A stretch of DNA of 64,000 nucleotides from Edwardsiella tarda ATCC 15947 = NBRC 105688 (GCF_003113495.2 NZ_CP084506.1:2914001-2978000), one strand, 5' to 3'; numbered from the stretch's first letter, positions 35,673 to 44,639 are shown. Translations and numbers: made by a program. The notes: a model not told the origin generated them from the sequence alone.

Positions 35673-35707
35673 CTAAGATGGGGTCGCTCTGATGCGCATC
35701 AAGGGGG
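35673..35707 (-). promoter_or_regulatory. sigma-32 promoter P1 of dnaKJ
   Basis: Minus strand: CCCCCTTGATG (-35) and GACCCCATCTTAG (-10), almost the E. coli dnaK P1 sequence. It is the last clearly core-genome element before the island. Confidence 0.85.
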
Positions 35708-35931
35708 AGAGGGCAAAAAAAAATAGATTTTTTATTGGCAGAGATTGTTTCTTGTCCGATGCCTCTTTATTATGCCGCGCGCTCGAGAAAAGCGGCCGTT
35801 CTGGGCGGCTCGACGCACGTACCTACAGGCACTAGCCTGTTTCTACATTCTATTATTACAGAGGCTTTATGCACACCAAGGTGTTTTCATATACTACACA
35901 CCCAGAAGAAGGAGGAGGAGGAGAAACGTAT
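35708..35931. other. left island junction, no gene seen
   Basis: An A-run and T-run mark the left edge. A patch near 35770-35835 (GCCGCGCGCTCGAG, GCGGCCG) is more GC-rich than the island and may be leftover core DNA. ACAGGC / GCCTGT (35825-35840) forms a short hairpin. An attachment site of the adjacent recombinase is likely here, but its core is not evident. Confidence 0.4.
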
Positions 35932-37704
35932 ATGAAAGGTGCAACCCCTGTCATACCTGCATACCTATATGCAAGGGTCAGTTCATTAACTCAAACGAGT
36001 GATGGACATCATGGCATTGAACGACAAGTCGAAACGCTCACCCAGTGGCTAGAGCACGCAAACAGTTGTATAGATGAAGCATCACAAAGAGCGAATACAC
36101 AGCTGCCACATATAGATGTGGAAAATGTAACGCAACTGACAGATCAAGGATATAGTGCTTACAAATCAGCCAATTTCGAGCATGGTAAGTTGGGCCTACT
36201 TTATCAACAGTGTGTTGAGGGGAGGCTAGGCTCCTGTTGGCTTATTGTAGAAAATATAGACCGCATCTCAAGAGCTACGGGTATAATTGCGATACATCGT
36301 ATAAGCACTATGCTACTTAATGGAGTTAATATTTTTGAGATTGAGACTAATTCTTGTTTTTCTACACTTATAAATGATAGCTGCGTAGGACTCTCGATCA
36401 GTTTACAACGAGCGTTCCAAGAATCAGAACGAAAATCAATAATGTCAAAAAAATCATTCTATAGAAGAATTAAAGAATATCGTGAGTGTAAAAAACCATT
36501 AATAAACTCAAAAAAACATATACCAAGATGGATAGACATAGTTGATGGAGAGTATCAACCAAACGAATTAGCTAAAACTATCAACTTTATTTTTGAAATG
36601 TATAATGAAGGTCATGGAAATGCTGTTATAGTTCAACGCTTAAAAGAGCTTTCACTTAAAGATCATAATGAAACAAACTGGAATACAATTAAAATATCCC
36701 AGTTATTACGTGATGAGAGAGTTATTGGGGTATTAAAAAACAAAAATAAAAAAAACAAAGAAAACTATCACAAGATTGAAGGAATTTGGCCAAAGATAAT
36801 CTCAGAAAATTTATTCAACTCGGTTCAAAGCAAGATAAATCGGCATCCAAGCAGCCATATTGACAGGACTACAAAAAAGCAACAAAACCTTTTTAATGGC
36901 ATTATAAAATGTCTATTCTGTAATAAATCAATAGCCGCAATACCAAACGGGAAAGGCGTAGTATATTTACGTTGCACAACACACCGAAGCAAAGATGATG
37001 CTTGTAAACTTGGTTTATCTCTAAATGCTGACATTATAGACCCCGCAATTATAAATTTTATAAATGGAATAAACTGGGAGGAGGTATACTCAATATCCAA
37101 TAAGGAAAAGTCTGATGTGGAAAAGTTAAGGCTTGAATATGTTAATCTTACGAATGAAATTTCAGAATTAATAAGTGAGATAAACGATGCCGATGATAGA
37201 ATAATTATGCGATTAAGTAGGCTTCTAGGCAAGAAACAACAGCAACAATCTAAAATAGAGTCAAAAATCAACTCTATCAAAGTAAATTATAATATTAAAA
37301 ATGTAGATATAAAAACAACTCAAAATATATTTAATAGAAAAAACATTAGCATCCGACAAAACCTTAACCTAGAACTAAAAAAAATAATAAAGACATTAAA
37401 ACTTGGAAAATTAAGTGATACTTTTGCACTATGCGAATTAGAGTATTTTACAGATAAAATAAGCCATCTACTTATTATTAATTTAAAAAAATCAATAGTA
37501 ACATCATGGGGTGTTTATCGGAAGCGTAATGATGATTCAATTTGGTTTGAATCTAACTTCATCACTTTCGAGGTAAACAATCCAACGAATACCGGCTGGC
37601 CAAAAGATATTATTGCTTTTAAAGAATCACTTAGTAGTTCAGATTTAGTATTATTCACTATTATGGAAAACACTATAATACGTGCGTATGAGCTAATTAA
37701 TTAA
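35932..37704 (+). CDS. large serine recombinase (integrase-like)
   Basis: Start at ATG 35932, which follows a long purine site (GGAGGAGGAGGAG) by about 9 bases; 590 residues. The N-terminal resolvase domain shows YLYARVSS with the nucleophile Ser at residue 17 (or 18) and NIDRISR near 109-114. A Recombinase domain spans about 190-300. A zinc ribbon uses Cys327, Cys330, Cys348 and Cys358. A Lys/Glu-rich coiled coil follows (about 378-430), as in phage and ICE integrases of this class. It probably moves the island; a separate directionality factor was not recognised. Codon use is very AT-rich. Confidence 0.88.
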   Translation: MKGATPVIPAYLYARVSSLTQTSDGHHGIERQVETLTQWLEHANSCIDEASQRANTQLPHIDVENVTQLTDQGYSAYKSANFEHGKLGLLYQQCVEGRLGSCWLIVENIDRISRATGIIAIHRISTMLLNGVNIFEIETNSCFSTLINDSCVGLSISLQRAFQESERKSIMSKKSFYRRIKEYRECKKPLINSKKHIPRWIDIVDGEYQPNELAKTINFIFEMYNEGHGNAVIVQRLKELSLKDHNETNWNTIKISQLLRDERVIGVLKNKNKKNKENYHKIEGIWPKIISENLFNSVQSKINRHPSSHIDRTTKKQQNLFNGIIKCLFCNKSIAAIPNGKGVVYLRCTTHRSKDDACKLGLSLNADIIDPAIINFINGINWEEVYSISNKEKSDVEKLRLEYVNLTNEISELISEINDADDRIIMRLSRLLGKKQQQQSKIESKINSIKVNYNIKNVDIKTTQNIFNRKNISIRQNLNLELKKIIKTLKLGKLSDTFALCELEYFTDKISHLLIINLKKSIVTSWGVYRKRNDDSIWFESNFITFEVNNPTNTGWPKDIIAFKESLSSSDLVLFTIMENTIIRAYELIN

Positions 37705-37714
37705 AGTCTTACAG

Positions 37715-37747
37715 AAAAATGCCACAGAATTATTTTGTGGCATATAA
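37715..37747. terminator. hairpin between convergent recombinase and P-loop genes
   Basis: ATGCCACA / TGTGGCAT stem (37719-37726, 37736-37743) with a 9-base loop, preceded by AAAA. On the minus strand TTTT follows, so it best ends the P-loop gene. Confidence 0.6.
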
Positions 37748-37800
37748 CACCCTGCCTTTATAAATGCTATAAACTTTCCCCTCACTACTATAGCTCGGCT

Positions 37801-39153
37801 CTACATAAGACTCATAAACTTATTGAGTTCAATTTGCTTTTGTAAATCGGTTAAGTCAGCATTTTTATACCCAAATAGCCATTTTCTAAAAACATCGAGC
37901 GATATCTTTTTATTGACAAATCTATTAATACGCCTACGCTGTGCAGGTGTTAACGGTTCAATCTTTTCATCAAAATAACTCAAACTAATATCAATAAATT
38001 CAGGTTCGGAAGCTAATGTTCTAGCTTGCTGCTCATCCATACAATACACAGTCATAATGTCGTTACTATCGAAATTACGGATTAACCCACGTTGAATAAA
38101 CTGGTGCAATGTTTGTTGCTCTCTAGCCTGAATGAGATCACTTGCACTAATATTGTATAAGTCCATCATAGTTGATATTTCTTGTGGTGATGGTTTCATG
38201 CTGCATAACCAAACAGCTGTGCTGTAATGTTGAAGCGAATTAACCCCGCGTAGTTGTGGCTTGACGAAATTACCATTTAGTTTCACATTGTCATTACTGT
38301 TTTTTGTCCAGTAATATTCATCTTTTACATTATCATTTAAATACTGGATAATTTTTTTATAATCATCTCTATTTAACCTACGCCATGTATCATTATAGGT
38401 AGATCCTGGAATGAAATAATAAACTTTTACCCGCTGCTCAATAGGTATTTTCCTTTGTAAAAGATCGATTTCCATTTTATTAAAAGCCAGAGGGTTAGAC
38501 TTAAACATCAGTGAATTTTCGAAATCATTCGCGATAAATGTAATATCTAGCTCTTTATATTTCTCGATATCTATAACACCGACTAGTGATAGCAACCTGG
38601 TTTTTTTAATATTACATTTTTCATAGAATGATTTATTACCATATATATGGTCCATGTTTTTGAATTTTTTAAGGGTGTTTTCATTAATCGCCCCATCTAA
38701 ATCATCAATCACATCATTGATTGCCAACTCTGCATAATTTTTGTTTTCACTTACATCAACCACACTAAAAAGTTTTCTCGCTACATCTAATCTGTTTTCA
38801 TCATTGAGAATTGATATCATATCGAATTGATGGAAATCAACACAGTCGTCAATGTAAATTTTAAATGTTTTTAGTGCTGCAATTGGCAATCGATAAAACA
38901 CCTTATCCGTAATCAATGTTACTTTCGCGTGAGAATTATTTAGCATATACTCAACGCATGTATCGAATGCATTAGTATATTGTTCTGAGGTGATCACCTT
39001 ATAAGTGCAAGTAATTTTCCCTATAGTCTCATGAATCAAATCTAAAGTATTTTGTATTAATAAGTAACGAGTAGACTCTTTATCATTATTTATTTTATTG
39101 ATAATATGTCTTGTTTTCCCTGCTCCGCAAGGGGCTGAAATATATGAGATCAT
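37801..39153 (-). CDS. P-loop helicase-like protein of unknown function
   Basis: 450 residues, start supported by AGGAG 7 bases upstream. A Walker A motif opens the protein (APCGAGKT, residues 7-14). A Walker B-like acidic patch IYIDDCVD lies near 99-106. Later LRGVNSLQHYSTAVWLCSM (301-319) and QTLHQFIQRGLIRN (347-360) resemble superfamily 1/2 helicase motifs V and VI. The spacing is that of a short, minimal helicase-like ATPase. I do not recognise the family. It faces the recombinase, and the dense palindrome field starts about 440 bases upstream of its start. A role in replication, transfer or defence is possible; none is shown. Confidence 0.7.
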   Translation of the reverse strand: MISYISAPCGAGKTRHIINKINNDKESTRYLLIQNTLDLIHETIGKITCTYKVITSEQYTNAFDTCVEYMLNNSHAKVTLITDKVFYRLPIAALKTFKIYIDDCVDFHQFDMISILNDENRLDVARKLFSVVDVSENKNYAELAINDVIDDLDGAINENTLKKFKNMDHIYGNKSFYEKCNIKKTRLLSLVGVIDIEKYKELDITFIANDFENSLMFKSNPLAFNKMEIDLLQRKIPIEQRVKVYYFIPGSTYNDTWRRLNRDDYKKIIQYLNDNVKDEYYWTKNSNDNVKLNGNFVKPQLRGVNSLQHYSTAVWLCSMKPSPQEISTMMDLYNISASDLIQAREQQTLHQFIQRGLIRNFDSNDIMTVYCMDEQQARTLASEPEFIDISLSYFDEKIEPLTPAQRRRINRFVNKKISLDVFRKWLFGYKNADLTDLQKQIELNKFMSLM

Positions 39154-39593
39154 GTCATAACTCCTATTTGTGTGATAATATTACTCCTTGGTTTTATTTG
39201 TAGTTAATATTCTTGATATTGATGATTAAAGAATCATGGATCAAATAACTTATACCTACATATATATTATAGCACATTGTCAAATTTCGTTTCAGGAATA
39301 ACACTTAATTCCTATAAATAAAAATGAAACGATTTTATTTTATATGCTAAGCCTAATCAGTAACTGACTCATACTTTTCACCTATTAGTTATTTTGGCTT
39401 TCTATAATCTAAAATAACTTTATTTCGAGTGTGTAACGAATATTACCTTAAAAGAAATACACTCATTATATATGTCCAAATCACCATCATTGGTCATATT
39501 TTAAACATAATATCCATTTTTCCTTATATCTATAAGGCTATACATGACTACTTGGCTGTTTTTTAAACACAAGACATAAAGGAAAAATTAAAG
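39154..39593. other. 440-bp very AT-rich stretch upstream of the P-loop gene
   Basis: No coding sequence or RNA gene recognised. It holds the P-loop gene's promoter region and many short A/T tracts. Confidence 0.4.
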
Positions 39594-39817
39594 AGTTCAA
39601 TTTTTTGTTTAGCAAAGCGAGTTTTACGAGCGAATGCAAACAAAAATTGACCGAGATGTCGTATCTCTAGAGATACGACATTAAAAGCCTTGTAATGCTT
39701 TTTACATTACAGAGTTGAACAGTCCAATGGCTCTCGCTGGTCGCCATTGAACTAACAAGCAACTCAAAGTAATAATTCGCTCGTAAACTCGCTCATATTA
39801 CTTTGAGTTGCTTTTTT
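39594..39817. repeat. dense field of nested palindromes ending in a terminator-like hairpin
   Basis: In order: CAATTTTT-type arms pairing with CAAAAATTG (39599-39649); a perfect 26-bp palindrome with half ATGTCGTATCTCT (39656-39681); TGTAATG / CATTACA (39691-39711); CAATGG / CCATTG (39724-39749); and a perfect 16-bp stem GCAACTCAAAGTAATA and its complement (39759-39774, 39796-39811) followed by six T. The loop of the last hairpin is a near-perfect complement of 39617-39636 (GCGAGTTTTACGAGCGAAT), so long-range pairing is possible. Could be a structured RNA, an origin-like site or a recombination site. Confidence 0.6.
39796..39817 (+). terminator. intrinsic terminator at the end of the palindrome field
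   Basis: The right arm of the 16-bp stem is followed directly by TTTTTT. It would end a plus-strand transcript from the palindrome field, although no ORF is present there. Confidence 0.55.
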
Positions 39818-40199
39818 AATGATTACTCTGTTTCAAGTAAAACCAATAATGAAAAACTCAAAACGACTCGGCGTGAAAGTGTTTTCGAGTTCACAACTCA
39901 CGACCACTTGCTCCGGCTCACCGCCTCCGCTACGTGCCTGCTATGCCGCTTGTTGTATCAACTATACGCGTTTCTCCTAAACCAACTGATGCTCGACACT
40001 ATGGAAATCTATAATACTTTTGAATGATGGTGCTCGTTTCATTCCATTTTACATTTCATTAATGAAATCAATTAATAATACTTCTGTGGTTCGATTATTT
40101 GTGCAGCACAATATCAACCTCACTAGTTCAATGTATCCAAACACTATATGGTTCTAATAATGCTTAATTACACATTACTACTTACCTGTGGAAGTTTGT
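39818..40199. other. 380-bp stretch with no recognised gene
   Basis: One 74-codon open frame exists here but has no ribosome site and no recognisable similarity. The part near 39900-39970 is less AT-rich than its surroundings. Confidence 0.35.
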
Positions 40200-40492
40200 G
40201 CTGTGACCATCCTCGTGATGAGGAGGGAGCTACTGGCACTGCTCATGCCATTCAACATCGGCATGATAACCAGCAACGAGTGGGGCAGCTATGGCCTGGA
40301 GGTGCCGAAGGATAAGCATCTGACTGGCAAAATATTCACCCAATGCATTGAGCGTAACAACTTGACGCTGAGAACCCGAATCAAAAGACTGACCCGCAGA
40401 AGCATCTGCTTCTCACGTTCTGTAGAACTTCATGAAAAGGTTATCGGAGCCTTTATCGAAAAATACATGTTCTACTAATTGGATGCACCACC
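40200..40492 (+). pseudogene. IS1-family transposase (InsB) 3' remnant
   Basis: From about 40221 the plus frame reads RRELLALLMPFNIGMITS, then KDKHLTGKIFTQ, ERNNLTLRTRIKRL and ending EKVIGAFIEKYMFY, the C-terminal part of an IS1-type InsB transposase. The 5' two thirds, InsA and the left end are missing. After the stop, TTGGATGCACCACC resembles the right inverted repeat of IS1-type elements, ending near 40492. An inactive relic marking past rearrangement. Confidence 0.85.
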
Positions 40493-40508
40493 CTTTTTTG
40501 ATACAGAA

Positions 40509-40590
40509 ACAATCGCTTTTCAGTGCTGGATTCCCAGCACTGACTTTTAAAGAAGAAGTGATTGTTATCTATATAATTACCATGGTAATT
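40509..40590. terminator. nested hairpins after the methyltransferase gene
   Basis: CAGTGCTGG / CCAGCACTG with a 4-base loop (40521-40542) lies inside outer arms AACAATC / GATTGTT (40509-40568). A perfect 16-bp palindrome, AATTACCATGGTAATT (40575-40590), overlaps the stop. Likely transcript end for the restriction-modification-like pair. Confidence 0.5.
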
Positions 40591-42703
40591 AGTTAATACT
40601 TAGCTCTGATTTAATTGAATCAACTTCGGTCTGCATGTCATCAAAGCTCAGGTTATCTTGAGCCCTATCTATCAGAGTTAAAGCAGCACCTATAACAAAT
40701 TTATCGTTTAAGGAGATTTTCATCCCTGCATTCTCAAGCTGAATTGCCATTGAATTAACACGAGATAGTATATCTCGATTTGCAGTATACGAACTTACTT
40801 CAGACTTTTTCCTGCACACTAAGATCGCATCAAGACTAATTGGATTCTTTGCCAGAGATTTGGGACTTGCACCACGTAGTTCAGCATGAACTGGGTGTGC
40901 TGCAACAACAGCTAAACCAGCATGATTTAATGCTTCGTAGATTGCAGCCCAGCCTTCAGCTTTAGAATGATGAAAACTAAACGCCAATATTCCACCATCC
41001 TTCAATACTCTACATGATTCTTTAAATACTGAAGAAAGTTGTCGCGAAAAGATTCTAGGATCTTTATGCTGGACCTCCCCATTGTCTGATGAATCTGCTT
41101 TGGATAACCACTGGTAGCGGTTACCTAAGACTGGAGAAAGCCAAGCATAGAAGAAGTCACTTAGTTCTGAGTAATGCACATAATCAAAATAAGGTGGATC
41201 TGTAATAACTGCATCAATGGATTTATCTGGTACGGGAAGTTTAGAACTATCGCCATTCAAAACCATCAGGCTATGCTGCTCTTCGACTAATTCATCCCAT
41301 GTTTCGACGAGTGTAGCGTTGATTGGATTACTTGATAATATTTTGTTTGAACCAATCTTATTTCCGCATTCGTCATGTTCGAGCTGAATTTCAAAAGGTT
41401 TATCTAAGTACCTGCGTGCTCTCAGCAAGCGAGATTCAAAAAGCGTACTGAAAGTACCGCTGCTACGGTCTGTGCCCCAAACTGAATTTTCGAGAGGTGT
41501 ACGCTCAGGCTTTAATATATGATTAGAGAACATATGTCTAACAGCACCAGTACCTTCTCCTTTGAAACTACAAAAGAGATTGTTGAATTCTAAGGTGCTT
41601 GAAAAAAGGCATAACATTTGTTCTTGAACTGGAATGTCTTCAATTTTGAGTATTTCTTGAAGTAACATACCTAAACATAACAACTGTCGGGAGTTGAAAA
41701 AGTCTTTCCATGAGTTGTAATTATAGCCTAAGGCTTGATTAGTATTATGCCCTTGTCTTACATCTAAACTAGGAAGTGGCAAACTTAATTCAGCTAGTTT
41801 TTCATTAGCCTCACTATAAAGAGCATGATCGTAATCTTTAACAGATAGATATATCTTTGAACTATCTTTACGTAGTGCAATCATAGCATACATACGATGA
41901 GTTGGACTTTTATCTGGTTCTCTATTAATTAGCTCTTTTATCTTATACTTTTTCCCATCTTTAGATGTTACAAATTGTCCAGTGACTGGACCAGTCTGTG
42001 GGTTGAAATGATGTTTACAATGCATGCAAGTTGTATCTGTTGCATCGTATCTCTCTTCCAATACAGACCAGCAAGATGGACAAAGTATTTTTGCCATCGG
42101 TTTTTTTTTCGGATACGCATCTTGGGAGAACACATATTTTGAAAATAGTGGTATTTCTTCACCCTCAGGCGTAACAACTAATTTAACCCAAAAATAATAT
42201 AAAACTGGTATTGATTCATTTGTTTCAGGGTCTTTAGTTTGATAGTATTTTTTTATATTTTCAGCGACAGTTTTTTCTAATTGACTAAAGGTGTTTCGTA
42301 ATTCTTCTTCAGAAACAGAAGCAAAGGCTTGACGAACTTGGAAAGTGCTCACCGGATTGATATCACAACCAATAGCTTTTGCTCCAAGTTTCAGAGACTC
42401 GCCTAAGGTAGTACCACTTCCCATAAAGGGATCTAAAATAATTTTATCATTTAAATTGTGAGTTTTATAAAACTCGCCCCATATGTTTGTTTTAGGGCGA
42501 GTAAGTGCTCCCAATATAATTGCTCGAAAAACAGAGCCTAAGCGAGTTGCCCACCATTTATGTATATGATAAATGGGACGGTTAATCTCTTTCCTCCAGC
42601 TTTCTTGCTCTGCAATTTGGCTAATTTCAACATTAGGGAAATCGCTCTCTAGTGCAGTAAATAAACCTGCAATTTCGGAGATGTTGTTGATATTAGAATC
42701 CAT
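40589..42703 (-). CDS. zinc-ribbon DNA methyltransferase, DPPY class (DUF1156/COG1743-like)
   Basis: 704 residues. Motif I DPFMGSGTT lies at 91-99 and the following acidic CDINP at 113-117. A zinc ribbon (CPSC 208-211, CMHC 226-229) and a long middle region that could read the target follow. Motif IV TDPPYFDYVHYSELS is at 501-515. DPPY marks amino-methyltransferases (N6-adenine or N4-cytosine). The order motif I, target region, motif IV is the alpha-type. The N-terminal IHKWWATRLGSVFRAIIL recalls the DUF1156 start of COG1743 methylases. The ATG overlaps the upstream nuclease stop by one base (TAATG). Probably the protective half of a restriction-modification pair; target unknown. Confidence 0.85.
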   Translation of the reverse strand: MDSNINNISEIAGLFTALESDFPNVEISQIAEQESWRKEINRPIYHIHKWWATRLGSVFRAIILGALTRPKTNIWGEFYKTHNLNDKIILDPFMGSGTTLGESLKLGAKAIGCDINPVSTFQVRQAFASVSEEELRNTFSQLEKTVAENIKKYYQTKDPETNESIPVLYYFWVKLVVTPEGEEIPLFSKYVFSQDAYPKKKPMAKILCPSCWSVLEERYDATDTTCMHCKHHFNPQTGPVTGQFVTSKDGKKYKIKELINREPDKSPTHRMYAMIALRKDSSKIYLSVKDYDHALYSEANEKLAELSLPLPSLDVRQGHNTNQALGYNYNSWKDFFNSRQLLCLGMLLQEILKIEDIPVQEQMLCLFSSTLEFNNLFCSFKGEGTGAVRHMFSNHILKPERTPLENSVWGTDRSSGTFSTLFESRLLRARRYLDKPFEIQLEHDECGNKIGSNKILSSNPINATLVETWDELVEEQHSLMVLNGDSSKLPVPDKSIDAVITDPPYFDYVHYSELSDFFYAWLSPVLGNRYQWLSKADSSDNGEVQHKDPRIFSRQLSSVFKESCRVLKDGGILAFSFHHSKAEGWAAIYEALNHAGLAVVAAHPVHAELRGASPKSLAKNPISLDAILVCRKKSEVSSYTANRDILSRVNSMAIQLENAGMKISLNDKFVIGAALTLIDRAQDNLSFDDMQTEVDSIKSELSIN

Positions 42704-43515
42704 TATTCATCCATCATATTAATAGCTGCAACTGCAAGTGATACATTAGCCATGCTTACAGGCTTAGGTGATTGCTCATTTAGGCGGTATGCATAAAATC
42801 TACGTTGATTACCTGCATTGGGATTTGGGATGCGTTCAGAATTTAGTTCATTTGTTCTGAGGTCGAAATTATAACCAACAACTAATGAGTCGGCCTCAGT
42901 ACGAATTAGTTCACCCACCTGCTGATATCTGCTATCAGATACAAAACTATCTGGTAATATCAACGTCATTAACCCAGTAGTTCCCTCAGTAAGAGCGAAA
43001 GGTGTAGGAGCTACATACATTTTTCTGTCTCTGATCATAATGTCCCCATAAGTACCGAAGCCTTTCACGCTCTTGTTTTTATGTATGTAGTTATGATCTG
43101 CATTCAGAAAGTCGCCATGACAAATAACTAAATCCACTACAGGATATTGTCGACGTCCATTACCAAAGTCCGTATATACAGATAAATCTGCTGGGTATCT
43201 CCCAAATACATAGAATATTTGTCTACCATTATGATATCCTGTGGGTACTTGGCTATTGGAATCATAGTCTCGCTCGCGACCAGGCCATGCTAATCCCTTG
43301 ATCTCAAAGCCTTCAGTATATTCGACCAACCTAAAGTCAGGATAAGTGTTTCGACCACTCCCTTCATAGAGAATGCTCATATTCTCAAGTCGTTGCTGAA
43401 ACCAGTTTTGAAAGTGAAATTCTTTATCTTTTGCTGAAACTGATTCGATTAACTCACCAGCCTGCACTGCTAGGACACATTGTTCAAAGACATCAAAAAC
43501 AGTAGTGATATGCAT
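42703..43515 (-). CDS. putative PD-(D/E)XK restriction endonuclease
   Basis: 270 residues, start with AGGTGG 7 bases upstream. A PD...EIK active-site pattern is visible: Pro59-Asp60, then Glu71-Ile-Lys73 in YTEGFEIKGLAW. The rest has no domain I recognise. It is translationally coupled to the methyltransferase behind it, which is the main reason to call it a restriction enzyme. Type II with a separate large methylase is the simplest reading; part of another methylation-linked defence system is possible. No control (C) protein gene is seen. Confidence 0.65.
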   Translation of the reverse strand: MHITTVFDVFEQCVLAVQAGELIESVSAKDKEFHFQNWFQQRLENMSILYEGSGRNTYPDFRLVEYTEGFEIKGLAWPGRERDYDSNSQVPTGYHNGRQIFYVFGRYPADLSVYTDFGNGRRQYPVVDLVICHGDFLNADHNYIHKNKSVKGFGTYGDIMIRDRKMYVAPTPFALTEGTTGLMTLILPDSFVSDSRYQQVGELIRTEADSLVVGYNFDLRTNELNSERIPNPNAGNQRRFYAYRLNEQSPKPVSMANVSLAVAAINMMDE

Positions 43516-44033
43516 TATAAAACCACCTAATAAATTGATTTAAAAAGAAAAATATAATGATGCGTATACGTCATTGTATCAGCCTTAGGATGACGAGACT
43601 ATGCATTTCTAGGACTCTTGTGTGGCATAGATTGTACAAGTAACTTTTCATCTGATAAATGTGTTTATTGCTTAAGTACTGGCCTTTAGCTCACAAAATA
43701 ATCGAACCCTAGATCTCCCGATTTTTGGTAAAAAACCTTAAGTAATCTTTTACTCAGGAAAAAATACCGTCAGTTTTTTTCTGCACGATTTGAAATCTCG
43801 TTCGTATGGTTAGGTTCAACCTCGCCGACCAAATGCCGTGTACTCAGATCTCAGTACCAAACTTTTACAAATCTTGCATTGAATAAAAAACGAACTATTA
43901 AAAATATGTTTTTAGGTATACCTCAAGCAGACTCGCACAGTTCCCTATTCAAAGTGGTTCATTAAATTCATTTTACAACTTAAAGCAGACCGAATATAAT
44001 AAACCATATAAAATAGACTAATGGAAAATTATC
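43516..44033. other. 518-bp divergent region, nuclease / resolvase
   Basis: No ORF or RNA gene recognised. It must hold promoters for both directions and may contain the resolvase recombination site. Candidate -10 boxes TATAAT (minus direction near 43550) and TATAAT-like GAATATAATAAA near 43992 were seen but not matched to a -35. Confidence 0.4.
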
Positions 44034-44639
44034 ATGCGTGTATGGGGTTATCTAAGAGCATCGACAAAGGAACAAGATGTCGATAGAGCACTAAACGAAT
44101 TAGAGAACTTTGCTCAATCACATGCATTGAAAGTATCGAAATACTTCAAAGAGAATGAATCTGGAGCAAGTCTACAGCGACCACAATTATTCCTACTCTT
44201 AGAGATCGCTGAGCGTGGCGACATTCTACTTTGTGAGCAAATTGATCGTATCAGCCGACTCAGTAGTGAGGATTGGAAGAGTCTCAGAACACTCATTGAG
44301 TCCAAAGGGATCAGGGTTGTATCATTAGATCTTCCGACTAGCCACCAGCTTTTAAATATCAAAGATGAATTCACCACTCGGATGTTTGAAGCGATGAATT
44401 CGATGATGCTGGATATGCTAGCCGCTATCAGTCGCAAGGATTATGATGATCGCCGTAGACGGCAAAGACAAGGTATTGAAAAGGCTAAGAGAGAAAAAAA
44501 ATATCGAGGGCGTCCTATTGATGAGAATTTACATCGCAAAGTGAAGGAACTACTATCTGATGGTAAAAGTTGGAGTAAAATTCAAGAGCTGATAGGTTGC
44601 TCAAGAGCTACAATTGCTAAAGTATCCAAATTTTTATAG
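44034..44639 (+). CDS. small serine recombinase (resolvase/invertase family)
   Basis: 201 residues. N-terminal catalytic domain with GYLRASTKEQD (nucleophile Ser at residue 10), the CEQIDRISR motif near 69-77 and a helix E region rich in Arg. The C-terminal helix-turn-helix (about 155-200, GKSWSKIQELIGCSRATIAKV) is the type seen in Tn3 resolvases and DNA invertases. It stands divergent from the nuclease-methylase pair. It could resolve multimers, invert a segment or move the cassette; paired crossover sites were not identified. Confidence 0.88.
   Translation: MRVWGYLRASTKEQDVDRALNELENFAQSHALKVSKYFKENESGASLQRPQLFLLLEIAERGDILLCEQIDRISRLSSEDWKSLRTLIESKGIRVVSLDLPTSHQLLNIKDEFTTRMFEAMNSMMLDMLAAISRKDYDDRRRRQRQGIEKAKREKKYRGRPIDENLHRKVKELLSDGKSWSKIQELIGCSRATIAKVSKFL

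Noticed and set aside
39759..39820. Integron attC-like pattern (CTAACAAGCAACTCAAAG and its mirror)
   Set aside because: The right end reads TTTTAAT where attC needs GTTRRRY, and no integron integrase is present.
39803..40027. 74-codon open frame after the palindrome field
   Set aside because: No ribosome site, no recognisable similarity, and it starts inside the terminator stem.
43700..43735. TCGAACCCTAG resembling a reversed tRNA T-loop
   Set aside because: No matching T-stem, acceptor or anticodon arm on either side.
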